Positions 1 to 8,616 of a stretch of 64,000 bases of DNA are shown here, piece by piece (positions within the stretch are counted from its first letter, which is position 1; every line of letters begins with the position of its first letter). The notes below the pieces were generated by a model, which saw only the letters and a list, made by a program, of their open reading frames with translations, was not told where the DNA came from and did not search any database. The stretch covers positions 1-64,000 of the forward strand of contig CAYZPM010000013.1 in assembly GCA_964480365.1 (NCBI GenBank), given 5' to 3'. This DNA comes from CAIQPV01 sp964480365. GTDB lineage: Bacteria > Pseudomonadota > Gammaproteobacteria > Burkholderiales > Gallionellaceae. The translations under genes and the position numbers were made by a program.

Positions 1-1247
1 TGGATACGCTGAAACGCCTGCGCGACATGGGCAACAGCGTGATCGTGGTGGAACATGACGAGGACGCCATCATGAGCGCCGACTACGTGGTGGACATGGG
101 GCCGGGCGCAGGCGAGCATGGTGGCACGGTGGTCGCAGAAGGCACGCCTGCGGAAATCTGTGCTAACAAGGCATCGCTCACCGGGGATTATCTGGCCGGA
201 CGCCGCAGCATCCCTGCACCGAAAAAATACCGTGCGCCCGACCCGGAGCGCATGCTGCAAATCAATGGCGCGAGCGGCAACAACCTGAAACAGGTCACGC
301 TGGATTTGCCGGTCGGCCTGCTGGTATGCGTGACGGGTGTTTCCGGCTCCGGCAAGTCCACGCTCATCAATGACACGCTGTATCTCGCCGTGTCGCGCCA
401 TCTCTATGGCAGCAACGCCGAACCTGCGCCATTTGCCGAAATTAACGGGCTGGAATTTTTCGACAAGGTCATCGCCGTTGACCAGTCGCCCATCGGGCGC
501 ACGCCGCGCTCCAATCCTGCCACCTACACCGGATTGTTCACGCCGATCCGCGAGCTGTTTTCCGGTGTGCCGAAATCGCGCGAGCGCGGCTACGGGCCGG
601 GGCGTTTTTCCTTCAACGTCAAGGGTGGACGCTGCGAATCCTGTCAGGGTGACGGTGTGATCAAAGTCGAGATGCATTTTCTGCCAGACCTCTATGTGCC
701 GTGCGACGTGTGCCACAGCATGCGCTACAACCGCGAGACGCTGGAGGTGCAGTACAAGGGCAAGAACGTCTACCAGATTCTGGAAATGACTGTAGAACAG
801 GCGCATGAATTTTTTGCGCCAGTACCCATCATCGCACGCAAACTACAAACCTTGCTTGATGTGGGCTTGGGCTACATCACGCTGGGACAAAGCGCCACCA
901 CGCTCTCCGGCGGCGAAGCGCAGCGCGTGAAGCTGTCGCTTGAGCTCTCCAAGCGCGACACCGGACGCACCCTGTATATCCTCGACGAACCCACCACCGG
1001 CCTTCACTTCCACGACATTGCCTTGCTGCTTAAAGTTATCCACAAGCTGCGCGACCAGGGCAATACAGTGGTCGTGATTGAACACAACCTCGATGTGATC
1101 AAGACGGCTGACTGGATTATTGATTTAGGCCCCGAGGGCGGCGAAGGCGGCGGACGCATCATCGCCCAAGGTTCGCCGAAGGACATCGCCAATAACCCGG
1201 AAAGTGTGACGGGGGAATATCTCAGGCAGGTGCTGAACAAGCGGTGA
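1..1247 (+). CDS. uvrA: UvrABC excinuclease subunit A, C-terminal part (5' end outside window)
   Basis: DNA-damage recognition ATPase of nucleotide excision repair; it loads UvrB onto lesions in the cytoplasm. The reading frame is open from base 3, and about 414 residues are present of the roughly 940 usual for UvrA. Visible features are the end of the first ABC half (VVEHDEDAI, D-loop/H-loop region), the second Walker A (GVSGSGKST, about bases 336-362), a Cys-X2-Cys...Cys-X2-Cys zinc module (CESC and CDVC), the ABC signature LSGGEAQR (about 904) and Walker B YILDEPTTGLH (about 976). It ends TGA at 1247 and nothing suggests damage. The next gene starts 129 bases on and is unrelated, so uvrA is probably last in its transcript. 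Identity is very secure; only the N-terminal half is unseen. Confidence 0.97.
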   Translation, partial: DTLKRLRDMGNSVIVVEHDEDAIMSADYVVDMGPGAGEHGGTVVAEGTPAEICANKASLTGDYLAGRRSIPAPKKYRAPDPERMLQINGASGNNLKQVTLDLPVGLLVCVTGVSGSGKSTLINDTLYLAVSRHLYGSNAEPAPFAEINGLEFFDKVIAVDQSPIGRTPRSNPATYTGLFTPIRELFSGVPKSRERGYGPGRFSFNVKGGRCESCQGDGVIKVEMHFLPDLYVPCDVCHSMRYNRETLEVQYKGKNVYQILEMTVEQAHEFFAPVPIIARKLQTLLDVGLGYITLGQSATTLSGGEAQRVKLSLELSKRDTGRTLYILDEPTTGLHFHDIALLLKVIHKLRDQGNTVVVIEHNLDVIKTADWIIDLGPEGGEGGGRIIAQGSPKDIANNPESVTGEYLRQVLNKR

Positions 1248-1376
1248 TCGCAGGCTTGTTGTATTGCATAACTAGATACCCGTACATTAACGACTTCGGC
1301 TACTATGTCGGTGGTACGATTATGAACAAACCCATGAAAGAAATTCTGCAATAGCTGAAAACTTAAGGCGAAAGGT

Positions 1377-1817
1377 ATGGCTCTATTCAATCAACGGCCT
1401 GTTTTGCATTGCTGCGCCTTCGTGGCGCTGCTGTTGATTCCATTCAGCTTGCTTGCTGACGTGGTAGTTGTGACCGGCGCAAAAAGTTCGTCTATCACCT
1501 TGAGCAAAAATCAGGTCAGCGATGTATTTCTCGGCAAGGTATCCTCGCTTCCGGATGGCAGCAGCGTGACTCCCATTGATCTGTCTGAATCCAGTCCGTT
1601 ACGCGATGAGTTCTACTTGAAGGTAACGAACAAGTCTGCTGCCCAGGCCAAGGCGCACTGGGCAAAATTATACTTTACCGGACGGGGTATGCCGCCGCGC
1701 GAAGTCACAGACAGCAGCGATCTCAAAAGAATTCTCAATTCGACACCAAGTGCGATTGGCTACATCGAACGCTCCTCACTCGACAGCAGCGTCAAGGTGA
1801 TTTTTGTCGTGCAATGA
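1377..1817 (+). CDS. Small PstS-like periplasmic binding-protein-domain protein
   Basis: Secreted 146-residue protein with a signal peptide (hydrophobic core about residues 12-25, likely cleavage after LLA27). The mature part (TLSKNQVSDVFLGK, then an FYLKVTNKSAAQAKAHWAK stretch and SAIGYIE near the end) resembles the single-lobe 'phosphate ABC transporter substrate-binding-like' proteins of proteobacteria. These are far shorter than true PstS (about 320-350 residues) and usually lack an adjacent permease. No pst permease or ATPase genes lie here, so a transport role is doubtful and ligand sensing is equally likely. A good ribosome site (AAAGG) precedes the ATG at short spacing. Its stop overlaps a possible ATG of the next gene (ATGA at 1814), which points to an operon with the porin-like protein and hybrid kinase. 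Family assignment is fairly sure; the ligand is unknown. Confidence 0.75.
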   Translation: MALFNQRPVLHCCAFVALLLIPFSLLADVVVVTGAKSSSITLSKNQVSDVFLGKVSSLPDGSSVTPIDLSESSPLRDEFYLKVTNKSAAQAKAHWAKLYFTGRGMPPREVTDSSDLKRILNSTPSAIGYIERSSLDSSVKVIFVVQ

Positions 1818-1864
1818 TCCAGATTATTCAAACGGCCATGACTAAATACTTTAACGGGGGTAAT

Positions 1865-3058
1865 TTGAAAATTAGCAAACTGCTCCACGCCATAGCGCTG
1901 ACATGCGCGCTTGCAACAACAAACAGTTATGCAGATGAAGGAGATGGTATTGAATATTCAGGATCGGGTTTCATGACCATCGCCGCAGGCAAGATGCTGG
2001 GTGGTACAAGTGGTAACGTTGGCGGCTACAATTGTCCTTGTTATATCGCTGACTACGCCCAAGCCGCAATTTACGATGGGCGTAACGGTTTGCAATGGGG
2101 TCCCGATTCCAAGCTGGGGTTGCAAGGGAACGTCTCATTCGATAACCAGCGGTTTTCGGTTACGGCGCAAGCAGTATCACGCGGAGCCGAAAATGGTACC
2201 GCAGATTTAGAATGGCTTTACGGCAGCTATAAACTGAATAATAAAATAACTCTCCAGGCTGGTCTTCAGCGACTGCCGATGTTCTATTACTCCGATTCAC
2301 AAGACATTGGGTTTGCTCTCCCTTGGACGCACCTGCCAACATGGCTCTACGGCTGGCAGGCGGTGAACTATACCGGTGCCAGCATGAGGTATCAGGATCA
2401 ATTTGGTGACTGGTCGGCAATCGCCAGCCTGTGGGGCGGGAACGAACACAACAATAATAGTGGATACTGGAAAGTCTATGGCAACGGTGCCCAAAGCATC
2501 ACCAACGTGAATTGGACGAATATCCTTGGCAGTTATCTGACATTGTCCAAGGATTGGTTTGAAACCCGAGTCGTGTACATGCAATCCAACACTCAAGATC
2601 AAGCTGTCAGCAATACCTTTGACTTCACTAACATGGCTTACGACCTACCGCCAACATTGGCTCCAATCGCGAAACAACGTGTATACGGATTAACCACAAA
2701 AGCTGATTACCAGAACTGGCAGCTTTACTATGAGTTAATTAATATCGATCACCCCGGACTGACCTACAAGGATTATGCCCAAAATCTTGCGGTCGGTTAT
2801 CGCTATGGCAAGTGGCTGCCGATGGCTACGTGGGGAGAATACTGGGGTAAGGTGGTATCAGAAGGTGTCCTGCCAGGGGCGCCAACAAGCATCGCAAATA
2901 GTCAACAGACCTATTCGTTGAGCCTGCGCTATGACCTGACAACCTCAAGCGATCTGAAATTGCAATTCGACAGCACGAGCGACCATAGCGATCCGGGATT
3001 CACTCCGCTTTACGGCAGTTCGCGTTTGCTGACTGTTTCTTACGACAAGGTGTTCTAA
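1865..3058 (+). CDS. Outer-membrane porin-like beta-barrel protein
   Basis: Predicted outer-membrane channel or barrel of about 397 residues. Starting at TTG 1865 gives a clean signal peptide (LLHAIALTCALATTNSYA, cleavage before DEG). A GGGGG run lies just upstream, at bases 1856-1860. In-frame ATGs at 1814 (overlapping the previous stop) and 1838 are alternatives that only lengthen the N terminus. The mature protein is rich in aromatic and polar alternating strands (for example WQLYYELINI, YSLSLRYDLT) and ends in phenylalanine (SYDKVF), the classic terminal signal of outer-membrane barrels. I do not recognise a specific porin family. It lies between a PstS-like protein and a sensor kinase, so it may be the pore for whatever solute that set senses (inference). 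Confidence 0.7.
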   Translation: MKISKLLHAIALTCALATTNSYADEGDGIEYSGSGFMTIAAGKMLGGTSGNVGGYNCPCYIADYAQAAIYDGRNGLQWGPDSKLGLQGNVSFDNQRFSVTAQAVSRGAENGTADLEWLYGSYKLNNKITLQAGLQRLPMFYYSDSQDIGFALPWTHLPTWLYGWQAVNYTGASMRYQDQFGDWSAIASLWGGNEHNNNSGYWKVYGNGAQSITNVNWTNILGSYLTLSKDWFETRVVYMQSNTQDQAVSNTFDFTNMAYDLPPTLAPIAKQRVYGLTTKADYQNWQLYYELINIDHPGLTYKDYAQNLAVGYRYGKWLPMATWGEYWGKVVSEGVLPGAPTSIANSQQTYSLSLRYDLTTSSDLKLQFDSTSDHSDPGFTPLYGSSRLLTVSYDKVF

Positions 3059-3075
3059 TTGCCCTGGATATTTGT

Positions 3076-6042
3076 ATGAATTATCTGAACCGGATTGTTC
3101 AGTATCCGGGCATTTATAAGGCGATTTGCACGCTGCAGGTGCTGCTGGTAATGTCCGCAGTGGCCTGGCTGGTTAACCGCAATATTGAAGCGAATCGCGA
3201 GATACCGTTAGTCAAGGCGCTCGGAACTTACGTAGCCACTCTGGAAGGCGGTACGGTAAATAGCCGTGCGATGGGCGCTGCGATTTTGTTCGGATTGGTG
3301 AACCAAGAGGCCAAACAACTGGCTCTGGGGAAGCTGCCGCCCGATGCACCCGAAGTCCTGTCTGCACTGGATACTTTACGCACGCTGTATATTGCCGACA
3401 TTGTTTTTCTGGTAAATAGGCGAGGCGTAATCGTCGCATATAGCAGCAAGGACAATTCGCATGGGACCGGAAGTGATCAGTCTTATCGCCCCTATGTGCA
3501 ACTGGCGATACAGGGAACTCCCAATGTGTATCCAGCCGTGGGCAACATTAGCACTGATCGCGGTATTTATCTCGCTGCACCATTGCGCTCTGCAATGAAT
3601 AACATGTCAGGGGCGATCGGGGCAGTAGTGGTCAAAGTCGGAGCCGATAAGTTGGACGCGCTTCTTAAAACCTGGACCGATGGCACAGCCGTATTGTTGT
3701 CGCCGCAAGGCGTGGTGTTTGCTACGAGCCGTGAAGACTGGTTGTTCCGCATGACTGGCGAGATGAGCGTCAATCGAATTGCCGATATTCAGCGCAACAG
3801 GCAATTTGGTAATGTATTTGATCAGCCTATCCCACCGCCTCTGCCATTTACGCTGGATATGCCGGAAACCAGCATTGATGGCGTGACCTACACTTTGCGC
3901 AGCCTCCCATTGGAGTGGGATGATCCAGCGGGAGACTGGATGCTGGCATTTCTGGAGCGGCGCGCTCCTTGGTGGACACAATGGAGTGTGCTGGGCCTTT
4001 CGGGTTTGGCCGGACTGATTACAGCTTTGGCATTGTTCTGGATTTACACCGTGGCGCGCAATGCGGTTTTGATCGAGAAAATGAATCTTCTGCGGCGACA
4101 CAGCGAGGATGTGTTGCGCGAAAGCGAAGAATCACTCAGAGAGACGCAGATCATTGCGGGCTTGGGCACTTATGTGCTGGATGTTCCCACCGGGTTATGG
4201 GTAAGCTCGGACGTGCTTGATAAGTTGTTTGGGATAAACGAAACATACGAACGCTCTGTAGCGGGATGGGCGGCTCTTATACATCCCGACGACCGCACGA
4301 TGATGGTCGACTACTTCAGGAACGAAGTCCTTGGACAAGGCAAGGCCTTCGATAAGGAATACCGTATCATCCGTCACGACGATCAGGTCGAACGCTGGCT
4401 GCATGGATTTGGTAAGCTGAATTTCGATGCTCAAGGGCGTCCTCTGAAAATGTTCGGTGCGGTTCAAGATGTTACCGAACAACGCGAGCGTGAGAAGGCG
4501 CTTGAGGCGGCCAGCCGCGCTAAAAGCGAGTTTCTTGCCAACATGAGCCACGAGATCCGCACACCGATGAACAGTATTCTCGGTATGGCGCACTTGGCAC
4601 TTAATACAGAAGCCGATCCCAAGAATCGTGACTATCTTGAAAAAATCCATTTTTCTGGCTTGCATCTTCTTGGCATCATTGACGACATTCTGGATTTCTC
4701 CAAAATTGATGCCGGGAAAATCAAGATAGAATCGGTTGATTTCGACTTGAGTGGCACCTTTAATAACCTCAATAACATGATTGCCGAAAAGGCGATAGAA
4801 AAAGGGCTTCAATTCGATTTTGATATTGATCCCGGCATCCCGAACAATCTGCGTGGTGATCCACGACGGATTAATCAGGTACTCATCAACTACGCCAGCA
4901 ATGCCATCAAGTTCACTGCAACAGGCAGCATTATCGTCCGCGCCAAGAAAATTGGAGAGAACGAAAACGGCACGCTGGTACGCTTCGAAGTTCAGGATAC
5001 CGGCATTGGTATAAGCGATGAAGACAAAGCCAAGTTATTTCAGCCATTCCAGCAGGTGGACGCTTCCACTACCCGCAATTATGGAGGCACGGGTCTCGGG
5101 CTTGCCATCAGCAAGCAATTGGTGGCGATGATGGACGAGGGGGAGGTAGGTGTGGATAGCATTCCGGGCCATGGCAGTACCTTTTGGCTCACCGTACGGC
5201 TTGGCAAAGGCACCAAGCCTCATAAATCAATGCAGGGAAGTAAGGCAGATTTTCCGCCGACCATGTTAAACGGGGTGCGTATCCTTCTGGCAGAGGACAA
5301 CCTTTTCAACCAGCAGGTGGCAACCGAATTCCTTGAAGATGTCGGCGCTATCGTATGCGTTGCCAAAAATGGGGAAGAGGCAATGGATCTGTTGCTTACG
5401 GAGCATTTTGACTGTGTGTTGATGGATATACAGATGCCTTTAATGGACGGCTTTGAAGCGACACGGCTAATCCGCTCTAATCCTGCGCTGGCTAAAATGC
5501 CGGTGATTGCCATGACCGCCAACGCATCGAATGAGGATCGTGTGCGGTGTATTGCCGCCGGGATGGATGACTACATCAGCAAACCTTTCAAGCCCAATAC
5601 GCTTTATGCCATGCTTGCCAATTGGCTTTCAATACAGTCGCGACAGATACCTTTGTCCGACCTGCCTTCCAGATTGTCCGTCGCAACGACGTGGGCAGGG
5701 GACCCAAACATAATTGACCTGTCGGTGCTGGCTGAACTGATAGGTGATAATAAATTCGAGATGCGCAAGTTTGCCCTTAGATTTCTGGAATCAGCTAGGA
5801 AAGATATGAACGATATCGAATCGGCGCTGGAACGAAAAGATTTAGTGGCACTCAGCACATTGGGACACCACAATAAGTCACCCGCCAGAATGGTGGGCGC
5901 GATAGGTTTTTGCAACCTGTGCCAAGCACTGGAAGATATTGGGGGAAATGGAGGGAGCATAGAGCAAGCCTATGATATCGTAAGCTCAATGCGCCCTCTG
6001 CTGGATCGCATCAATGAACAAATAGATAATGACTTGGCATAG
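3076..6042 (+). CDS. Hybrid sensor histidine kinase (sensor-PAS-HisKA-HATPase-REC-HPt)
   Basis: Inner-membrane signal transducer of 988 residues with a complete phosphorelay in one chain. Order: TM1 about 17-35; a periplasmic Cache-like sensor region about 40-300; TM2 about 303-325; PAS about 355-468 (RETQIIAGLGTYVLD, then WLHGFGKLNFDAQGRP); HisKA with phospho-acceptor His492 (NMSHEIRTPMN); HATPase about 592-712 (DTGIGI, GGTGLGLAIS); receiver with Asp784 (VLMDIQMPLMDG); and C-terminal HPt with His931 (LGHHNKSPARMVG). No output regulator is encoded nearby, so the partner is elsewhere. It starts 17 bases after the porin-like gene and probably shares its transcript. The ligand is unknown, but the flanking PstS-like protein suggests that a periplasmic binding protein could present it (inference). 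Domain calls are secure. Confidence 0.93.
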   Translation: MNYLNRIVQYPGIYKAICTLQVLLVMSAVAWLVNRNIEANREIPLVKALGTYVATLEGGTVNSRAMGAAILFGLVNQEAKQLALGKLPPDAPEVLSALDTLRTLYIADIVFLVNRRGVIVAYSSKDNSHGTGSDQSYRPYVQLAIQGTPNVYPAVGNISTDRGIYLAAPLRSAMNNMSGAIGAVVVKVGADKLDALLKTWTDGTAVLLSPQGVVFATSREDWLFRMTGEMSVNRIADIQRNRQFGNVFDQPIPPPLPFTLDMPETSIDGVTYTLRSLPLEWDDPAGDWMLAFLERRAPWWTQWSVLGLSGLAGLITALALFWIYTVARNAVLIEKMNLLRRHSEDVLRESEESLRETQIIAGLGTYVLDVPTGLWVSSDVLDKLFGINETYERSVAGWAALIHPDDRTMMVDYFRNEVLGQGKAFDKEYRIIRHDDQVERWLHGFGKLNFDAQGRPLKMFGAVQDVTEQREREKALEAASRAKSEFLANMSHEIRTPMNSILGMAHLALNTEADPKNRDYLEKIHFSGLHLLGIIDDILDFSKIDAGKIKIESVDFDLSGTFNNLNNMIAEKAIEKGLQFDFDIDPGIPNNLRGDPRRINQVLINYASNAIKFTATGSIIVRAKKIGENENGTLVRFEVQDTGIGISDEDKAKLFQPFQQVDASTTRNYGGTGLGLAISKQLVAMMDEGEVGVDSIPGHGSTFWLTVRLGKGTKPHKSMQGSKADFPPTMLNGVRILLAEDNLFNQQVATEFLEDVGAIVCVAKNGEEAMDLLLTEHFDCVLMDIQMPLMDGFEATRLIRSNPALAKMPVIAMTANASNEDRVRCIAAGMDDYISKPFKPNTLYAMLANWLSIQSRQIPLSDLPSRLSVATTWAGDPNIIDLSVLAELIGDNKFEMRKFALRFLESARKDMNDIESALERKDLVALSTLGHHNKSPARMVGAIGFCNLCQALEDIGGNGGSIEQAYDIVSSMRPLLDRINEQIDNDLA

Positions 6043-6130
6043 TCCTATGCAACGCATCCAGACAGAATGCGTGAGATTCTGATTTATCAAATCTATTGAT
6101 CCAGACAGACCTTATTGCTCGCGATTACTA

Positions 6131-7342
6131 TCACCAGCCTGACTCGCGCTCAGGTGTTGCCGTGATTTTATGTATGCTCAAATCCGCGCCGCTGAATTCT
6201 TCTTCCGGGTCGAGGCGGATGCCGACCACTTTTTTTATCACGCCATAAACAACAAAACCGCCGCCGAATGCAATGGCGATGCCCATGAGCGTGCCGATGA
6301 GTTGGGATATGAAACTAATGCCGCCCAAGCCTCCCAGCGCCTTTGCGCCGAAGATACCCGCCGCAATACCGCCCCATGCGCCGCACAGACCGTGTAGCGG
6401 CCACACGCCTAGTACGTCGTCTATCTTCCAGCGGTTCTGCGTCAGGGTGAACATCCACACGAACAGGCCGCCTGCGATGCCGCCAGTTACTAACGCACCG
6501 ATGGGGTGCATCAGATCTGAACCGGCGCATATCGCTACCAGTCCGGCAAGCGGACCGTTATGCACGAAGCCGGGGTCGTTCTTGCCTGCCCACAGGGCGA
6601 CCAGCGTGCCGCCCACCATCGCCATCAGCGAGTTGACCGCGACCAATCCGCTGATCTTGTCTATGGTTTGCGCGCTCATCACGTTGAAGCCGAACCAGCC
6701 CACGGTGAGTATCCACGCACCGAGCGCGAGAAAAGGAATGCTGGAAGGCGGGTGTCCTGAGATTTGCCCTTCCTTGCCGTAACGTCCGCGCCGCGCACCG
6801 AGCAGCAGCACTGCAGCCAGCCCTATCCAGCCACCCACGGCATGCACTACCACGGAACCGGCGAAGTCGTGGAACTCCGCGCCGAATGAGGCGTTCAGCC
6901 ACTCCTGAACACCGAATCTATGGTTCCAGGCGATGCCCTCGAAGAACGGATAGACGAAGCCGACCAGCAGGAAGGTTGCAGCCAACATCGGATTGAAACG
7001 CGCGCGTTCGGCCACGCCGCCTGAAACAATGGCGGGGATGGCTGCGGCAAAGGTCAGCAGGAAGAAAAATTTGACCAGTTCATAACCATTTTTCTGCGCG
7101 AGGTCTTCTGCGCCGTTGAAGAAGTTGACGCCGTATGCGATGCCGTAGCCGATGAAAAAATACGCCAGCGTCGAAACAGCAAAATCGGTAAGTATCTTAA
7201 CCAGTGCGTTCACCTGATTCTTTTTGCGCACCGTGCCCAGTTCCAAAAACGCAAATCCGGCATGCATTGCCAGCACCAGAATGGCGCCAAGCAAGATAAA
7301 TAGAGCATCGCTGCTCGATTTCAGGCTACCCAAATTTTCCAT
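6131..7342 (-). CDS. amtB: Ammonium channel/transporter AmtB
   Basis: Inner-membrane ammonium transporter of the Amt/Mep/Rh family, 403 residues with about 11 membrane helices. Family landmarks are present: HDFAGSVVVH gives the conserved Asp159 and first pore histidine His167, and VWPLHGLCGAWGG gives the second pore histidine His317, matching E. coli Asp160/His168/His318 by position. GGVAERARF is also typical. There is no obvious cleavable signal peptide, unlike enterobacterial AmtB. The start at 7342 is preceded on the minus strand by a GGGG-containing ribosome site. No glnK/PII gene is next to it, so a PII partner must be elsewhere. The upstream region has a near-consensus sigma-54 promoter and three NtrC-like palindromes, so expression is predicted to follow nitrogen limitation. 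It is convergent with the hybrid kinase gene. Confidence 0.96.
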   Translation of the reverse strand: MENLGSLKSSSDALFILLGAILVLAMHAGFAFLELGTVRKKNQVNALVKILTDFAVSTLAYFFIGYGIAYGVNFFNGAEDLAQKNGYELVKFFFLLTFAAAIPAIVSGGVAERARFNPMLAATFLLVGFVYPFFEGIAWNHRFGVQEWLNASFGAEFHDFAGSVVVHAVGGWIGLAAVLLLGARRGRYGKEGQISGHPPSSIPFLALGAWILTVGWFGFNVMSAQTIDKISGLVAVNSLMAMVGGTLVALWAGKNDPGFVHNGPLAGLVAICAGSDLMHPIGALVTGGIAGGLFVWMFTLTQNRWKIDDVLGVWPLHGLCGAWGGIAAGIFGAKALGGLGGISFISQLIGTLMGIAIAFGGGFVVYGVIKKVVGIRLDPEEEFSGADLSIHKITATPERESGW

Positions 7343-7378
7343 ACTTTTCCCCTATATAGTGCAAACCGGGAAGCAGCA

Positions 7379-7394
7379 TGCAAATCTCGTTCCA
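7379..7394 (-). promoter_or_regulatory. Sigma-54 (RpoN) promoter of amtB
   Basis: The minus strand reads TGGAACG-AGAT-TTGCA, matching the -24/-12 consensus TGGCACG-N4-TTGCW at all but one defined base, with the obligatory GG and GC spacing. The predicted start near 7368 would give a leader of about 25 bases with room for the ribosome site before the ATG at 7342. NtrC-like palindromes lie about 100-140 bases upstream, which is normal enhancer spacing. Confidence 0.85.
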
Positions 7395-7459
7395 GTCTAG
7401 CTTGTCACTGATTTATAAATACCTTTTATAAGCGCCGTAGCAAAACAAGGCGACAATAA

Positions 7460-7518
7460 TCACCAATATGGTGCGCAAAACTTCATGACGCACCATATTG
7501 GCGCACCATTGCGGTGCG
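7460..7518 (-). promoter_or_regulatory. Three NtrC-type enhancer sites upstream of amtB
   Basis: Three palindromes fit GCACC-N5-GGTGC. The one at 7503-7517 is perfect (CGCACC-attgc-GGTGCG including the next bases); 7490-7504 has one mismatch (GGCGC); 7460-7474 has one mismatch (TCACC). Centres are near 7467, 7497 and 7510. Together they also create a 13-base inverted repeat (7463-7475 with 7489-7501), but no T-run follows, so a terminator role is unlikely. Matching NtrC is established pattern knowledge; occupancy is inferred. Confidence 0.8.
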
Positions 7519-7529
7519 TCAAGCTGCGC

Positions 7530-8138
7530 TCAATCTTTCAGTGCGGTGCGCACGCTGGCGCGCTCGCTCATGCGGGTGAACCATGATGCCAGGTTGGGAT
7601 GGGCGCTACGCCAGTCGCGTTCGGCCTGGCGCAGATCGAGGTAAACCAAGGCACTCACCAGCGCCAGATCGGCCAGCGTGATGGCATTTCCCTCGCACCA
7701 CTCGCGTGCGCCCAATTGCTCCGCCGCATAAGCCAGCGCGCGGGTGATGGCGTTGTTGTGACGGTTGATGGTGTCGGCATCCTGCTTGTCCGCCGGGCGG
7801 ATGACCTCGGTGCGCACCACTACTGCGGAATCTGCGATGCCATCTGCTAACGCCTCCCAGCGCTTGACGCGCATCCTTGCCTTCGCATCGTTGCGCGGAA
7901 TCAGGATGGGATTGTCGTTCAGCGTATCGACGTATTCGGCGATCACCGGCGAATCGAACGCGCAAGTCTCGTCGTCCAGAATCAGCGCCGGGATACGCCC
8001 CAGCGGGTTGACCCGCACCACCTGACTCCCCGGCTCGCGCGGCGGATCAATGACGTAATCGTGCGAGATATTCTTCTCCAGCAGTACCAGACGTGCTTTG
8101 CGCACATAAGGGCTGGTGTTGGTGCCTAGCAGTTTCAT
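7530..8138 (-). CDS. Glutathione S-transferase family protein
   Basis: Cytosolic GST of 202 residues. The N-terminal thioredoxin-like domain (about 1-80) shows MKLLGTNTSPYVRKARL, the cis-proline segment NPLGRIPAL and the glutathione-contact motif DSPVIAEYV. The C-terminal helical domain (about 90-200) has ITLADLALVSAL, the usual N-capping/hydrophobic-staple region. The start at 8138 is chosen because AAGGAG lies six to seven bases upstream; the ATG 21 bases further upstream would lack this. Substrate is unknown. It ends just before the amtB regulatory palindromes and is separated from cspA by a terminator, so it is probably a single-gene unit. Confidence 0.9.
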   Translation of the reverse strand: MKLLGTNTSPYVRKARLVLLEKNISHDYVIDPPREPGSQVVRVNPLGRIPALILDDETCAFDSPVIAEYVDTLNDNPILIPRNDAKARMRVKRWEALADGIADSAVVVRTEVIRPADKQDADTINRHNNAITRALAYAAEQLGAREWCEGNAITLADLALVSALVYLDLRQAERDWRSAHPNLASWFTRMSERASVRTALKD

Positions 8139-8255
8139 TGGATACTCCTTGTGGTCCATGGGTAGGGATAGTGCATTCTCCGCCTCAATGTTACGTGCGG
8201 ATCAGTTTGATACGCAAGTATCGAAAATAGCCCCATGCAGTTTTTCACGCCAAAC

Positions 8256-8286
8256 AAAAAGCCCGGCACTTTCGTGCCGGGCTTTT
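8256..8286 (-). terminator. Rho-independent terminator of the cold-shock gene
   Basis: A strong GC stem (AAAAGCCCGGCAC / GTGCCGGGCTTTT) with a short loop, flanked by A5 on one side and T4 on the other. It lies 18 bases past the stop of the cold-shock gene on the minus strand. The symmetry would also let it act in the other direction. Confidence 0.9.
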
Positions 8287-8304
8287 AACCAACTCAAGAA
8301 CCGA

Positions 8305-8508
8305 TTAAGGAGCCTGAATGTTGGATGCTTGCTTACCCTTAGGACCTTGAGTCACGTCAAACGTAACCTTTTGGCCTTCTGTGAGTGTCTTGAAACCGTT
8401 CATATTGATTGCGGAAAAGTGCGCAAATAGATCTTCGCTGCCATCATCAGGAGTGACAAAACCAAAACCCTTTGCATCGTTGAACCACTTAACTGTACCA
8501 GTTGCCAT
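8305..8508 (-). CDS. cspA: CspA-family cold-shock protein
   Basis: RNA chaperone of 67 residues: a single cold-shock OB-fold domain with RNP1 (KGFGFVTP) and RNP2 (DLFAHFSAI). The start MATGTVKWFND is typical for the family, and GGAAG lies at suitable spacing upstream of the ATG at 8508. The open frame extends further upstream, but that part does not resemble the family. A long AT-rich leader (8509 to about 8640) precedes the start, as is usual for cold-regulated csp mRNAs. Whether this copy is cold-induced cannot be told from sequence. Confidence 0.95.
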   Translation of the reverse strand: MATGTVKWFNDAKGFGFVTPDDGSEDLFAHFSAINMNGFKTLTEGQKVTFDVTQGPKGKQASNIQAP

Positions 8509-8616
8509 GTAATTACTTCCTTTATTAAAAAACGGGAAAAACTCCCGCAGAACTATTTGAATCGAAAGATTGCACATGGAAAACCAGTACTGCAAAAACT
8601 TTGAATCAAATGCCAA

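Noticed and set aside
1260..1355. Short frame after uvrA ending in an MNKPMKEILQ-like peptide
   Set aside because: Composition is protein-like, but there is no usable start with ribosome site and no recognised family; probably chance or a very old remnant.
7463..7501. Inverted repeat after the glutathione transferase gene as a terminator
   Set aside because: No T-run on either strand, and its halves match NtrC-site spacing upstream of amtB much better.
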